Of a stretch of DNA of 64,000 nt, positions 48,701-60,277 are shown piece after piece. Origin of the DNA: Branchiostoma floridae (Eukaryota; Chordata; Leptocardii; Amphioxiformes; Branchiostomatidae). The stretch spans positions 8,759,100 through 8,823,099 of the forward strand of contig NC_049987.1 in the NCBI RefSeq assembly GCF_000003815.2. The letters are read 5' to 3'. Both the position numbers and the translations under genes were made by a program. How positions within the stretch are numbered: the stretch's first letter is position 1; each line of letters begins with the position of its first letter. Under the pieces are notes generated by a model that saw only the letters and a program-made list of their open reading frames with translations, did no database searches and had not been told where the DNA came from.

Positions 48701-51700
48701 CGCAACTTTTGGATGACTGTGAGTCTGATGGTGTCGTCCTCAATCTTTTCCAGGTCCATTGTCGCCAAAGGAGGGGGGCGGGAAGCTGTTGCGGTACCAG
48801 GCTATCTATAACTTTGAGGCGAGGAATGATGATGAGATGTCACTACAACGTGGAGACATTGTCTTGGTAGTATATTTATCAATACTTGATACAATGAGGG
48901 AGGAGGGGGAGGAACTTTGAAGGTAGCTGACTGCCTACCATTGCATCTGTCACACAGCATGAAAATTGATTGACTGAGGAGTTTTGAGCTCTAAGTGACA
49001 TTTTAAGCATTGATAAACCTGGTGTTCTCGATCATCATGCAATTTTTAGGGGTTCACCAATGTTTCCAGATCACTGAGTGCTGTCAAATATGACAGGATA
49101 GATTTTTGGCAAAAAAAAATTTTCTGCCATGTTTGACATAGCTGTATGAAGGGAAATGTTGTCAGCATTATTGGATGAAGCAAACAGAATGTGTGATTTC
49201 CCGTTTCAGATCCCAGAAGTCCAGGAGGACGCAGAGCCCGGCTGGTTAGGTGGTGAGTGCAAAGGGCGGACTGGCTGGTTCCCAGCTAACTATGTGGAAA
49301 GACTCCCCTCTGAGGATGGTGATGTGGAGAGGCCACTCAGGTACTCTTATCAATGTATCCTTTCTTATCTTCTTCCATTCATATAAAAGAACACTCACTC
49401 TATACTCACTGTAATAACTTCAAGTTACATTTAGTTGTTTCAATTATTGTATTAGGCTAAGCTGCCTTTCTTATTTTGTAATTATATGATAAACTATTGC
49501 AATGGTAGTACACTAAAGTTTCATCACGGTAGGCCTTTTGTTTCTCTGTTTTGTATAGCTTCTTCAGTCAGTTGAAGACTAGAATGGTGGAAGGAGTGCT
49601 TTTGTATGGTATAGTGTGGGGTGTTCAGAAGTTTGTGTCATCTTAATTTTGAGCTATGAGCTAACACCTTTAGTACAGTAGCATCACTGTTGTCTTTGTG
49701 TGTGTCACAGCCGCATCTCTGAAGATGTGGCCGAAGTGGAACCAGAAGACACCTCCAACCAGATGACGAGTCTTGGTGTGTCCCAGCCTGAGGCAGAGGC
49801 ACCCTCACCAACCCCTGGGCAGGTAAGAGATCTTGAACTGCTCATTCGGAGTTGCTAACTGGTTACTGCAACCTACTGTTCAATCAAAATGTATACCAGT
49901 GTATTCATATCACAAAAAGGTTGATACAAACCTGATATCAGATTTTTTGGATTTTTCTGGGATGTGTCATCCTGTAATGCCCTTCCATTTTGTTATCACA
50001 CTCTTACATGTACATATCATGGATGAACTTGCTCTCACTTGCGCATCGGATAATTTTGCTGTTGGATTCTGCCTTAGAGGAGCTGTTTCCTTTACCCTGG
50101 CCTTTGTACTATTGTAGTTTGATTCATGCAGGTCCTGAGACAGAGGAATATTAGTTTTCATTAATTTTATGTGTCCATTGTCCAGAAGATCACTGAGCAG
50201 AAAAAGTTTTGAGGTTTTGAGATTACATGATGTTATTCTCATGCTCACAACACCCAAGTCAAGATGCCCTTGATCATATATGTACAACTCCTTACAGGGA
50301 CAGGCTGCACCTGAGGGACTGCAGGCACAAGCCCTGTACCCCTGGAGAGCCAAGAAGGATAATCACCTCAGCTTCAACAAGAACGACATCATTACAATCA
50401 AGGAGCAAGCAGAAATGTGGTGGTCAGGAGAGCTGGATGGCAAGGTACACATGTGACATCATCGTTCAAGAAAAAAAAAGTATAAATCCAAGTTCTACAA
50501 CCATTTATGACAACCAAACTAGTCATTGCGGCGTCTTTTCTACCCCCTAGCATGTTTCTTTTCTATATGTCAGCACTTACGTTGCTATTACTACATGCAA
50601 ATGAATGAGATTTAAAAAAGATTGAAACCTTTAACCCACATTCTTTGCATGAAGTGCTTGCATTAATATAGACTTTGCAGCTCATTGTATAGACGACTCA
50701 TTGAAACAAGTAGCAACTAGTTATAGTTACACAGTACATTATTTTGTAACTATAAGTAAGTTTGTATCATGTCTCAGTACCTTTTGTTGTATTTCATGAC
50801 TTAAATGTATGTTTCAGGTGGGCTGGTTCCCAAAGTCCTATGTCAAGCTCATCTCTGCCCCTGCAAAGAAAGCTAGGTAAGATCATGATATTGTAGACTT
50901 CGATATTTGCATGTTTTATAAGAGCTCTAAAGAAGAGACCCCTACCACTTGTCATTATTACTGCAAGCTCCTTTCTGTAGTTGCTTGAAAGAGTAAAGTG
51001 TTGCATAAAAGTCGTATAGTCTCTGGTGTTTTTCTTTTTGGTAAGGAATTCCATCTTCACATCATTGATCTTTGCGGTAACTTTTAATCAGGCAGCTGAT
51101 GTTACTTTAAATGTCTTTTTTTCTGTATGAATAGCCCTGGTTCACAAGCATCCACCCCGCTGGGACAGGCCCCGACCCCTCCGCCGCAGGAGGCCAAACC
51201 TACAGCACAACCAGCAGGAACAGGTGGGGACAATTAACAACTTAACTGTCGCAGACATTGAACTGTCTCAGACATTGAAAAGTCCCACAAGTGTAATATG
51301 CCAACCAGTAAGGCTGCTGTTTGTATCAGCACATTTACAATTTGTAATCACAGTCATTATAGGTAATAGTACGATTTTTATGCAGTAAAATTTTCAAGCA
51401 GACCAACCGCTGACAAGGATCTAAGACAGCATTTTCCTTAAGAAGACAGCTGATTTTTGCAGGACATGATATGAACAACAGTACTACAATGTATCCTATC
51501 AAATGCTGTCAGTTTCTGATAGTATGACAATGGCAAAGTGGACTTGTATAGTGAATGTACTGTAAGTAATAAAATGATTTTGGTCTTGCCTTCCTAGAAT
51601 GTGTTGCGTTGTACACATACACATCAGCGGAGCCTGGAGACCTGACCTTCATGGTGGGTGAAGTCATCCTGGTCACCAAGCAGGAGGGAGACTGGTGGGA

Positions 51701-54700
51701 GGGGAGCGTAGGGGACCGGTCAGGCATCTTTCCTGCAAACTATGTTAGGTTGAAGGAGGAGCAAGACATACCTACAATCACGGTAGGTTTCTGACGGAGT
51801 TCCTGTATTGGCCAACATGCAGAGGCCATGTGTAGTGCATAGTTGGAAAAAAATGCAAAGGGAACTCATTGTGATATTGGTTTCAGTCCCTTGCAGGGCT
51901 CTCTATATTTTAGTTATAACAATTATCTTCCAGGTCACATATCTGCCACCCTGGAAAAAATAACATATTTAAAGAGATCCTCATTGCAGTTAATGTCCCC
52001 AACTCCAGCATGTCTAATCTGTACAATAGTACCTGGGGAGTGTTTCACTAGAGATTTCCCTAACACACCTTTTTTTCAGATACATGTATGAGTAGCTCGA
52101 ATAAATGTTAATCAAAAGTACATTTTGTATATTATTCAAAGTGCTGTCATCTTCTACAACACTTTGAATTTTGCAGAGTTTTTGGAAAAATGTTTTTCTT
52201 CATTTTACATTCTTGTGGTTCCTCACAGATAACCCTCGCACTGACAGATGAGGTATATAATTATATTGCTGGTATTCCCACTCTGATTATGATAAAACTT
52301 ACAAACAAGACAGAGGTGCAATCATCATGAAGGAATCATCTCCACAGTATGATAATTTAGTTGGCACTGAACAATGAGGAATCTGAAAATTTGAAGTGGT
52401 GCTCAATCAATGTTGTTTTTGGTGCAAGTTGTAGGACTGGAAGGAGTTTTTCTGAGTTTCTCAAATGTGAATTATCTTTGTTTTATTCATATACATGCCA
52501 TGTAGTTTTAGTTTGAGTTTCTTTCACTTATTTACCTTACACATCATTACACAGAAGTTACCGTTACAGTCAACTTTGTTAGTACTACACATTGTGAAAT
52601 AATATCTACTCTAATTTGTCTGTGAATTAAACAGCCTTCAGGGTGCTTAAGAGGTGAACTTTGTCATTGATAACGACTCTTTCTAACCCTTTCCCTATCC
52701 ATGAATACATGTACATATAGTGTAGAATTGTTATAACTTGAACTTTGTTTTAGACTAGCTGTGCTTGGTGTCAATGTTGTTTCAAGATGTAACAACTCTC
52801 TAGACATCTCTCTGGTGTTTGTTAACCCCTCTACTTCCCTTTCCACTGCTTGTTCTCAGACTTCTGGTGATGGGCAAAAGGACTTAGCCCAGGACATAGC
52901 ACAGGACATAGCACTGGACACAATGGCTACTGAGGTTCGCTACTTTCCCTGCTTTTTCTACCTACTAACATAAACAAATTTATTCTGCAACTTATCAATG
53001 AAAACATTTCAGCCTTGCAAACAGTCAGCTGTAGAGCTGAATTTGAAATCAAACATTTCAATGCAGCAACATGGTTTTAGATGGTAACAAAAATGGAAAA
53101 AAGGTCTGAAGACAATTTTTGTTTGTATTATAAAAAAAGGCCTAAGTATTAGCAGCTGCATGTATCTACATCATTCTAGATTTGAGTTAGGAAAAGGAAG
53201 GAAATTTGGTAGTCATGAAAACCAGTGATTCATGATTGTTACTGAACCTGTACACCAGAAACATAATACAATGATGTCATCTTTACGTTTGCTCCTGGTC
53301 ATTTTCAGGATGAATGGGAGAAATTGAGAGAAATGGAGGAGATGGGTGTACCTTTCGAGGTACATATTGTCAAAAATTGGTTGTAACAAATTTAACTTGG
53401 ATAAAATCTCACCACTATTGTCAGTAGTCTTTCACTTTCTTTGTAGAATGTAGTGTTCTAACACCTATTTGCAATGTATGATAGGGGCATTGAGTACTAA
53501 CTATACATTTTGTACATTAGTAGTACTTAGAGTCAACAGATAATTGTCTTCCATAAGTATTCTGCTTGGAATCTATCTTGTTAAAATCTGTATATAACAT
53601 GTATGAGAACAACTAAGCTCTTACTAATAGGAATCCGATGTAGAATCTTGGTGATTTACTTTTCCTGAAGCTGTGCTTTATTACAGTCTTCTCTGAGCTT
53701 TTAGGATGTAGAATCATGGTGATCTAATTTTCGAATTTCCTAAAGGTGTGCTTTATTTAACCCCAGACTTCCCTTCCAGCTCATTAACATGGTTATGTGT
53801 TGTTTCTCTTCTTCCATGTGTATGTATCAACTTAGGAGGTGACTCAGCAGCAGCCTCCACCAAAGCAACCCATGGAAGACAATGTAACCATTCATCCTCT
53901 TTCTTAGACTGTGTCTCTTTCTTAGACTGTGTCTAAAGCTAAGGGCACAAGCCGCCGTACGTGGAATTTGTCCGTACGTTTTTTTGGGAGAGGCCACGTC
54001 CGCCACGTATTTCTGAAAATGTTCAGGCTGTACAGGGCAGGCACGTCGCCCGTACTGGCACATACGAGGGGCGAATCCGCAGCCCGATGGCACACAAAGT
54101 TTTGCCTGCACGTAAAGTTCTATGGTGTGTCTGCGTGCTCCCAAATCCGTCGGATTCCCTACGAGTTTGTACAAAGGTGGTACTTACCACTTACGGATCC
54201 CAAAAGATTTCCCACGTTTTGGCACGTAGACAGCAGTATTTGTACGTACGGCGGGTTGTTCCCTTAGCTTTAGGGGTTGTGTACCTACATAATAAGCTGT
54301 GAAATCTATACAGTCACTTAAATTACATCTCTGGAGCAAAAGAGGAAATATCAAATTCATGTGTATCACAAGTTTATATTTTGCAAGAAGAGATTTTGCA
54401 CACAATTTGACAAATCTGTATTAGGTACACCACCACTTAACAGTCAAGTTATATAGCATTAGAACTCTAGATCTTAGCATCTTTCCTTTTATTTGTAACA
54501 TAGTGCAGTATCATCAGAAATAATGGCTTCACACATTCTATTCATTTCACTTCACTTCACTCCATTGTCTAAGCACCTCATCTTATGCATACTGCTGTAC
54601 TATCTTTTGTCATATTTTAAGTAAGTATATATATATTTTACCGCAACTAATAAAATTTGACTTACTAAGAGAAGAATAATTATACCATCAAGGTAATAAG

Positions 54701-57700
54701 AATTGTCAGCCATTTTCATAGTAACTTGCAGCTGTTTTCAACCTTACTTACAACTAAAAGTCTGCCACATTTCCTGCTTGAAATCCTCGTTTAGATTAAG
54801 GTATTCTGTCACTGTGATAGAATTCAACACCTACATGAATAGGAACAGGACAAGCCTTTTCTAACTACAACAGCCTCATCAGGACATAATTGGTCTGTCT
54901 AGTCTACTTACAGACCAGATGTGTTTCACTTTGTTCAGTAAAAACACTGTAAGCAGTAATCCTTCAAAACTGTCCCTTCAAAGCAGTGCCACTGATTAAA
55001 TGTCACTGGATTTGTGCCAGAACAAGCAAACATGCACCCCTGCCAGGGAACACTGAGTCTCTTTGTTACATTGTTAATAGGAATGTTGGAGAAGTCACCA
55101 ATATTTAAGATGCTGTTGTGACTGTTGCATTGATAAGGACAAAATGTTGATAGAAAACAAATAGACAATCAGTGCCACTGTTGCACATGTAAAATCTCAC
55201 CTTTAAATCATTCCTATTTCATTTCAGACTTGTCAAAACTTGACTGTACTTTGATACATTGTATCTAATGTGCTTAGATTCATTCTGAAGACAACATTAA
55301 GAGTAATCTTTAAAGATACCATTACCATACTGCACTGTTGAAGTGAAATTTATGATAACATAGGTTTTTGGATACAAGTTTTGTGTAAGAATTCTGACCA
55401 ATTTGCTGACACATTTGTGTTGACTCACATTGTAGACATATTTGCCATGTCTCTCTGACAACCCCTTTACACCTCTCACTCCAAGATTTATACTTGAATG
55501 TGCCTACCCTGCTCAACTTCCTGTTAGCATTCCAGAGATAAACCCAGAATACAGATTGCAGTGAAGTTTCCCCAAGGCGTAATCTGAGCAATGCCAGACT
55601 TTGTAATCATAGTTTGTCTTTCAGTGTTTGCATTCAAAACTTCTTGTAATCCAACACATTAGCTTGATAGGCTTTTTTTCTTAACAACTAGCAGCCTAAA
55701 CTCAAATTATTATTACATCCCTCAGAATAGTATAAATAGCAACTCAGCAAAAAAGAGAGAAAAACGTATATTCTGACTCTCATGTTGTGAATAGAGTACT
55801 TTTGGGAACTGTTTTTGAGTGTTGAGATGCTCCCTGCAAGACCCCTAAGGTTAGGCATGATGAGATTGTGCTCTTAGCTCTAGGGCTCTAGAGCAAGTAG
55901 AGCAAGTATGAGCCTCGGTAAGAAGGCTGTGGCGTCCCGTCTGCCCAAAGTTTTCCAGGTAACTTACAGGAATGGCAGATATCACCTACTTAGAGTGATG
56001 ATTGAAATATTGTTTTTGATGAGTTCTGGTAAACTAACAGAATATGTTATTGCTTTCCTAGATTACCTCCACAAGATCAACAAAGAGACCAGGTATGTAC
56101 ACGTTGTCCAACTTAAGGCCAATCCCAAATGTCAGACGGGCATACTCTTGTATGTTATGTGATGCTTTTCATTTTGTTTAGTTTTGATTGGATTGGAATA
56201 GTTTTGATTGTGTTTTAGTACATTTTCTGTACATGACTTATGTATTGTAGTGTGTCTAGTCCACTGTCAGTAGGTATGTATGTTTTTTCATGTAAGCCAA
56301 GGCATTTCAGCAAAGCCCAAGCTAAAATTAGCTGTGTTTATAATGGCCTAACATGTTAAGACCAGTGACAGGATGATGTTGTTGTGTGTTTAATTACAGA
56401 GATAGCCCAGGTTATAGCTGCGTACCAGGCACAGGGAGACGAACAACTGTCCCTGTCCCCGGGGCAGTTCATCAAGGTGAAGAAGAAGAACGGCTCTGGA
56501 TGGTGGGAGGGTGAACTACAGGTACGAATTAGAAATTCGTCATCTTCTTTTACTTTTATACATTCAATCATATGTTCCATTCGTTCAACATTTTAAGTCC
56601 TAAAACTAGACAAGTCCGGGCAAAAACAAGTCTGCTACAGAATGGTTTCTGCCAACACAGATGAACTTTTACCCTTAGACAAGTATGTATATTATACTTT
56701 TTCTCAAAGCCTCTACCAATGTTTCACTCCTTTGAACTTCAGTATAAATAAACAGTGGCACTGGTCTGACAATGTCAATGGTGTGTCTTGCTAGAGAAAA
56801 CACAGATGAAAAGTTCTGAAGTTATTGTAATGGCCAGAAGTTTGTTATTGGATGTTCCAGCAGTCTGTTCAAGCTGACTTATAAATATTGTTTTAAAGTG
56901 ACCATTAAGTGCAAAGATGGCCCGGATCCAAAAATACTTGTCTAGCTCAGAGCTATTCCAAGATGTTTTGGTGGATGATGCCAAATTGTAGATTCAATAA
57001 AGTATAGAAACATGTCTTACATGTCCCAAGCAAATTTGCTGCCTAAAAAAAGGACTTTCGGAGAAAAGTTACCATCTTGTCAAGTATTAGAAACAGCTCA
57101 CAATTACACATACAGACCTCTGTCAAAACTTTTCTATTCGTTTAACGGGTCAGCCTATTGCTGCCACTGAGTTGAATCAAGTCAAAGTCTTTATATAGTT
57201 TTGATGGCTTGTATCTTCCAGAAAGAGCCCTGATGAAGATACAGTGCAACAATTGATCCCACATTAGTGTCCAATTTGGTCTTACCTTTCTTCACAATCA
57301 CAGAAAACTCAGCATGGAAATGGTGAATCAGCTTAATAGTATGTACTAAATGTATTTTGTAACCAAGTGTTACATGGCAGTTAAGTATAACAGGTTTTGT
57401 TTGAAATGTTCCATCTGCAGGCTCGAGGACAGAAGCGGCAGGTCGGCTGGTTCCCTGCCAACTATGTCAAGCTGCTGGGTGCAGGTGGAAGTGGGAAGTC
57501 CACCCCCACAGATTCCATCAAGTCTGCGTCCCCCCTCACCGTGTCAACTACCCCCACCATGTCTGCTGTGGTGAGTATGGCACTACTGATGATGATGCTT
57601 ATGAATTATATCTTAGGTGTTTTCTTGATCACCTTTAGTTTTAGCTTTCAATATACAAATATATGTTAAGTTTGCCTCATTGTGCTTTGTATTCAAAAGT

Positions 57701-59353
57701 ACTTTTATCAGAAATAGAACATAAGTGAGACTATCAGGTTGTTGTTGCTAGAAGAGGAAAAGATGGAAGTCTATTGGAAGTTCTTTAAAAAATACAACAA
57801 ATTATTTATAATCTTTCTTCCTTTATTTTTGTTGTAATTGTTCATGTTTAGTCATTGCTAATATCTGTCTTGATTTTTTGTCTATTTCAGCAAGAGGAAA
57901 GTGTACCAATTGCTACAACCTCAGCATCACCTGCACCAGCAGCAGCTACAAGTAAGTGCACTATGGTATCAGGGGGTATTTGTCACAGAAAGGTTTTTGA
58001 TAATGTTGTACAATATACTAATATCTAGATTTTGTAAGGTCTTAAGTTATTGACAAAGGGTAACTTAACATCTATCTGCCTACTCTTTGAAAGAGTTTGA
58101 GAATACACAAAGTTCAGAGGCCAGTATGCCTTGTCATACATTGTGTTGATCGGGTCTTTCCACATAAGCATGTTTCAGTCTCAACCAGTTTCTCAAGCAA
58201 TGTATGGCATACCTACATGTACTTTCTTTTAGCGTCAGGAGTCCATACATGTAGAAGATATTTTCCTGCTGCTTCATAAAAGGAAAAGGTAATATTTTGC
58301 CTGATGAAGTGAAAGATCATCTAAAGATTGATATGTTTTCCCTCCAGGTTTTGATGTGACAGCCATGTACGACTACAATGCAGGCCAAGACGACGAACTC
58401 TCCTTCAAGGCAGGCCAGACAATAACTGTCATAGCAAAGGAGGATGCTGATTGGTGGAAAGGCACAGTGGAGGGCCGAACTGGGCTGTTTCCATCCAATT
58501 ACGTCCGTCCTCTCTCTGACAGCAGTCAGCAATGTGAGTACACACATTTGAATTTGATTAGTTGTTAAGTATAGATTTTCTTTCAACATGTATCTTTCAC
58601 ATACACCACATCAGGCAAATTGTATTTTTAGGTTAGAATCCAAAGAGTGCCGAAGTAGTAATGTTAGATTAACTCATGACAACATATATTTTGTTTGCTT
58701 TCGGATGACAAGCTTGAAAACGAAGGGACATTGAAGGATGAGGACATGACTCTTACCCAATACATTTTCATTTCCTGCTGAAAGAACCATCAGATTTTTT
58801 TGGTTTGTTCATCATTATTTTGCATAACCATTTCATACCCAGTTCATTTAGCATTTTCTACACACTGTATGTCATCACCTAAACAATTATATTGGTTGTC
58901 AGTGAAAGAGTTAGAACTGAAGAAGATGTTTTCATAAAGTAATGCTATGTTCCATTTCTGACATTCTGGAAATTGATAGTATATTGGGGATATTTTCAAA
59001 ACTAATAAGAACAGTGTTGGAATCTTGCTGTTCCTAGAAACGATAGAAGAGGGAGAGAATTGTTTTGTAATTTCAACCATAGACACGTGATTGCAGTTGA
59101 AGGTGAGACAATGGTGGCAGTGTTTAGAATATGATTCGGAATTTTCCTTCAAAAATTGTGAGAGTGTCTACACTGATGTACCAATACTAAATGACACCTG
59201 TTTGGCTTAAACCAACTTGAAGGTTATACACTTTGTACAAGCCATGTCAGTGATAATTATATCAGGGCCATGTTTCTTACACAGAAAACATTAAGTCTTC
59301 CACACTGTTCATCCCTTCATGTCTCTCTCTTTCTCTCCTCCCCCTCTGTAGGA
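33720..59353 (+). CDS. ITSN1: Intersectin, short isoform (EH-EH-coiled coil-5xSH3 endocytic scaffold)
   Basis: Scaffold of clathrin-mediated endocytosis. 40 exons, all phase-consistent, about 1421 aa: 33720-33747, 34135-34224, 34658-34721, 35081-35244, 35513-35647, 36726-36923, 37095-37158, 37260-37420, 38812-38937, 39470-39567, 39663-39715, 40080-40191, 40460-40609, 41050-41190, 41459-41549, 41779-41918, 42772-42962, 43984-44138, 45200-45379, 46038-46124, 46832-46921, 47355-47441, 48754-48866, 49210-49340, 49711-49822, 50298-50444, 50818-50876, 51135-51223, 51598-51782, 52229-52252, 52860-52934, 53309-53359, 53836-53883, 55884-55958, 56062-56092, 56400-56521, 57421-57570, 57891-57951, 58348-58533, 59352-. 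EH1 (about 10-115) and EH2 (195-300) carry AQIW and EF loops [13 protein letters not shown] and [15 protein letters not shown] domains bind NPF. Coiled coil spans about 344-670 (Glu/Lys/Gln/Arg-rich). A proline stretch and eight DPF motifs fill 670-868. SH3A about 880-945, B 997-1050, C 1086-1140, D 1250-1308, E 1361-1412, with ALYPW, DWW and GWFPxNYV-type signatures; partners are expected to be dynamin/synaptojanin-type proline-rich proteins. The symbol follows the vertebrate pair ITSN1/ITSN2; a pre-duplication gene is co-orthologous to both. Confidence 0.95.
34758..34967. mobile_element. MITE in intersectin intron 3
   Basis: Ends GGCCTAGGTCACA and TGTGACCTAAGCC, with internal GC-rich arms (CCGGGCCCCGGCCGGG and CCCGGGCGGGCCCCG) around an AT-rich centre. 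About 210 bp, noncoding. Confidence 0.7.
36490..36705. mobile_element. Foldback element in intersectin intron 5, with a relative at 23025-23165
   Basis: AGTACAATACTAAACTTTC...GGATCAAAC is mirrored by GTTTGATCC-like TTTGATCCGTG...GAAAGTTAAGCATTGTACT. The segment CTCATCTGTGTTGGTAGCAA also occurs in CRYZL1 intron 9 (about 23048). Just upstream, 36285-36480 resembles the CAGTCAAACCTGCCC family at 44566. Confidence 0.6.
37889..37945 (+). other. Possible cassette exon of intersectin (19 codons)
   Basis: Bounded by GCTCGTAG and GTATGT. It is 57 nt, starts and ends in phase 1 exactly like the junction between exons 8 (37420) and 9 (38812), and stays open: it would insert [19 protein letters not shown] after EH2. 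It was not included in the 1421-residue count. Confidence 0.45.
38545..38650. repeat. Imperfect foldback with ACTCAAG core
   Basis: AGATATAACAATTACTCAAG is mirrored by CTTGAGTAACTGTTATCTTG. It shares the core ACTCAAGNAACTGGA with the hairpin at 43739-43832; both are in intersectin introns. Confidence 0.55.
41993..42736. repeat. 371-bp tandem duplication in intersectin intron 16
   Basis: 41993-42363 is repeated at 42364-42736 with very few substitutions and one T-tract length change. Both copies start AACACTCAAGTGGTGCC. The unit is noncoding and does not include an exon. Confidence 0.92.
42989..43319. mobile_element. Dispersed TGCAGGTA-rich repeat, copy 2 (inverted)
   Basis: Ends AGGGCTTGACATAC and GTATTTCGAGCCCT. 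It matches 28543-28852 in reverse orientation. It begins 27 bases after the donor of exon 17. Confidence 0.8.
43739..43832. repeat. 43-bp inverted repeat, one mismatch
   Basis: Arms 43739-43781 and 43790-43832 differ at one position, with an 8-nt loop. The 12-mer CATTTATGATAG occurs near both sides (about 43690 and 43836), compatible with a duplicated target. Intersectin intron 17. Confidence 0.92.
43984..47441 (+). other. Proline- and DPF-rich linker exons of intersectin
   Basis: Exon 18 has a [15 protein letters not shown] stretch then two DPF tripeptides (HDPFAN, TDPFAN). Exon 19 (180 nt) has six more (EDPFKN, EDPFKT, EDPFQS, EDPFKT, DDPFKT, DDPFKS). Exons 20 and 21 have Phe-rich acidic segments ([24 protein letters not shown]). 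DPF and related Phe motifs bind the AP-2 alpha appendage in Eps15 and epsin (family knowledge). Exons 19-22 (180, 87, 90, 87 nt) all begin and end in phase 1, so any can be skipped without a frameshift. Exon 22 has a tandem acceptor (TAGCAG, start 47355 or 47358). Confidence 0.85.
44566..45018. mobile_element. pogo-like MITE, 453 bp
   Basis: Perfect inverted ends CAGTCAAACCTGCCCAAG and complement, flanked by TA on both sides (44564-44565, 45019-45020). CAGT ends with TA duplication are typical of pogo/Tigger-type DNA transposons. No transposase. Intersectin intron 18. Confidence 0.75.
52229..53883 (+). other. Mini-exon series between SH3C and SH3D of intersectin
   Basis: Four short exons of 24, 75, 51 and 48 nt (52229-52252, 52860-52934, 53309-53359, 53836-53883), all phase 0 at both ends. 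They encode ITLALTDE, an acidic [13 protein letters not shown] repeat-like segment, [17 protein letters not shown], and a Gln/Pro segment. A further 75-nt phase-0 exon follows at 55884-55958 (SLGKK core conserved with human). Each could be skipped in frame. Support is splice-site consensus plus open frame; the 24-nt exon is the least certain. Confidence 0.65.
53934..54272. mobile_element. Complete AAGCTAAGGG MITE, 339 bp
   Basis: Inverted ends TAAAGCTAAGGG...GCCGCCGTACG and CGTACGGCGGG...CCCTTAGCTTTA, about 28 bp with two mismatches, bounded by TA. It lies 50 bases after the donor of exon 33 of intersectin. Open frames across it on both strands are noncoding. Confidence 0.85.
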
Positions 59354-60240
59354 GTGTTGGGGTGCCCTTGCTCAAAGAGACCCACTACTCTATTGCCAGC
59401 TTTGGGGAGCTGCTTCTACCTTGAATGCACCAAGACAGTGTAATTGCATAAATCTGAGGCCAGCTTTCAGATGGAGATATTGTTGAAATTGTAGCTCTAA
59501 ACTTGATGACTGTTGGAAGACCAGATAGGATAAACCAAACTGAATGTCTCATCCATCATCATCATACAAGCAAGGGGTCCATAAAAATTGTTTGTTCTGT
59601 TTTTCTTTGGACATCCAGAAAATATCACATCCCAAATTCAGATTCTGAATACACATGGAAAAGCAATCCTTGCTTGCTTGGGATGTTGGCATTCACATTT
59701 GGAACCCCTAAGTTCTTCCAACAGATGCTACTTAGTGATTCATTTCCAACTGCTGTTGTAATGTCCAGCTAATGTGGATGTGATGTTGATTCACAAATTG
59801 TGTAAACTGCATGCTGCACCCAAAGTGTACCATAAAGTAGTGGGTCTTTTTTCTGAGGGTTTGTCATGTTTAGCGCCATGTGTTTTTTTTTCTACCCCTG
59901 TCATTTGCATGTGTAACAATGGTTGTGATGGTATAATTCTCTCTGAGACGCCACCGGAAAGAGTCTCCTCCGAAGAAAGACCCACCTTACTGTTAAGCTT
60001 TGATTTTGAAATCTTCGGCAGTGCACAGACAGACATGATGTTTTCTGCCACAGCAAATGTGCTAAGAACTACAGGTACAACGCTACATGCTGTAGTGCTG
60101 TACTTGATGATTGTGGGAGGGTTGAAGGTAGATGTGCAAATTTTCTGCCTTGATAAAAAAGTTGCAAACAGGTCATGAAGATCTACTTCTAGCACAAAGC
60201 TTCCATGTACATTTTCACCATCTTCTCATTATATTTCAGC
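59352..60240 (+). other. Short-isoform terminal exon and 3' UTR of intersectin
   Basis: SH3E ends in the codons for SSQQ plus a single T (58533). The acceptor at 59351 adds GA, making TGA across the junction. Human short intersectin also ends at the same QQ residues, and the long form continues from this same split codon. Reading through the donor would instead add about ten residues before TAA. No AATAAA is evident within the next 900 bases, so the 3' end is not fixed. Confidence 0.7.
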
Positions 60241-60277
60241 CATACATAGTATGGTGAAATATATTGTATTCGTAATG

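Noticed and set aside
59774-60195. 134-codon frames on both strands after the intersectin terminal exon
   Set aside because: They lie in the probable 3' UTR; the sequence has no family resemblance and is not in phase with the upstream exon.
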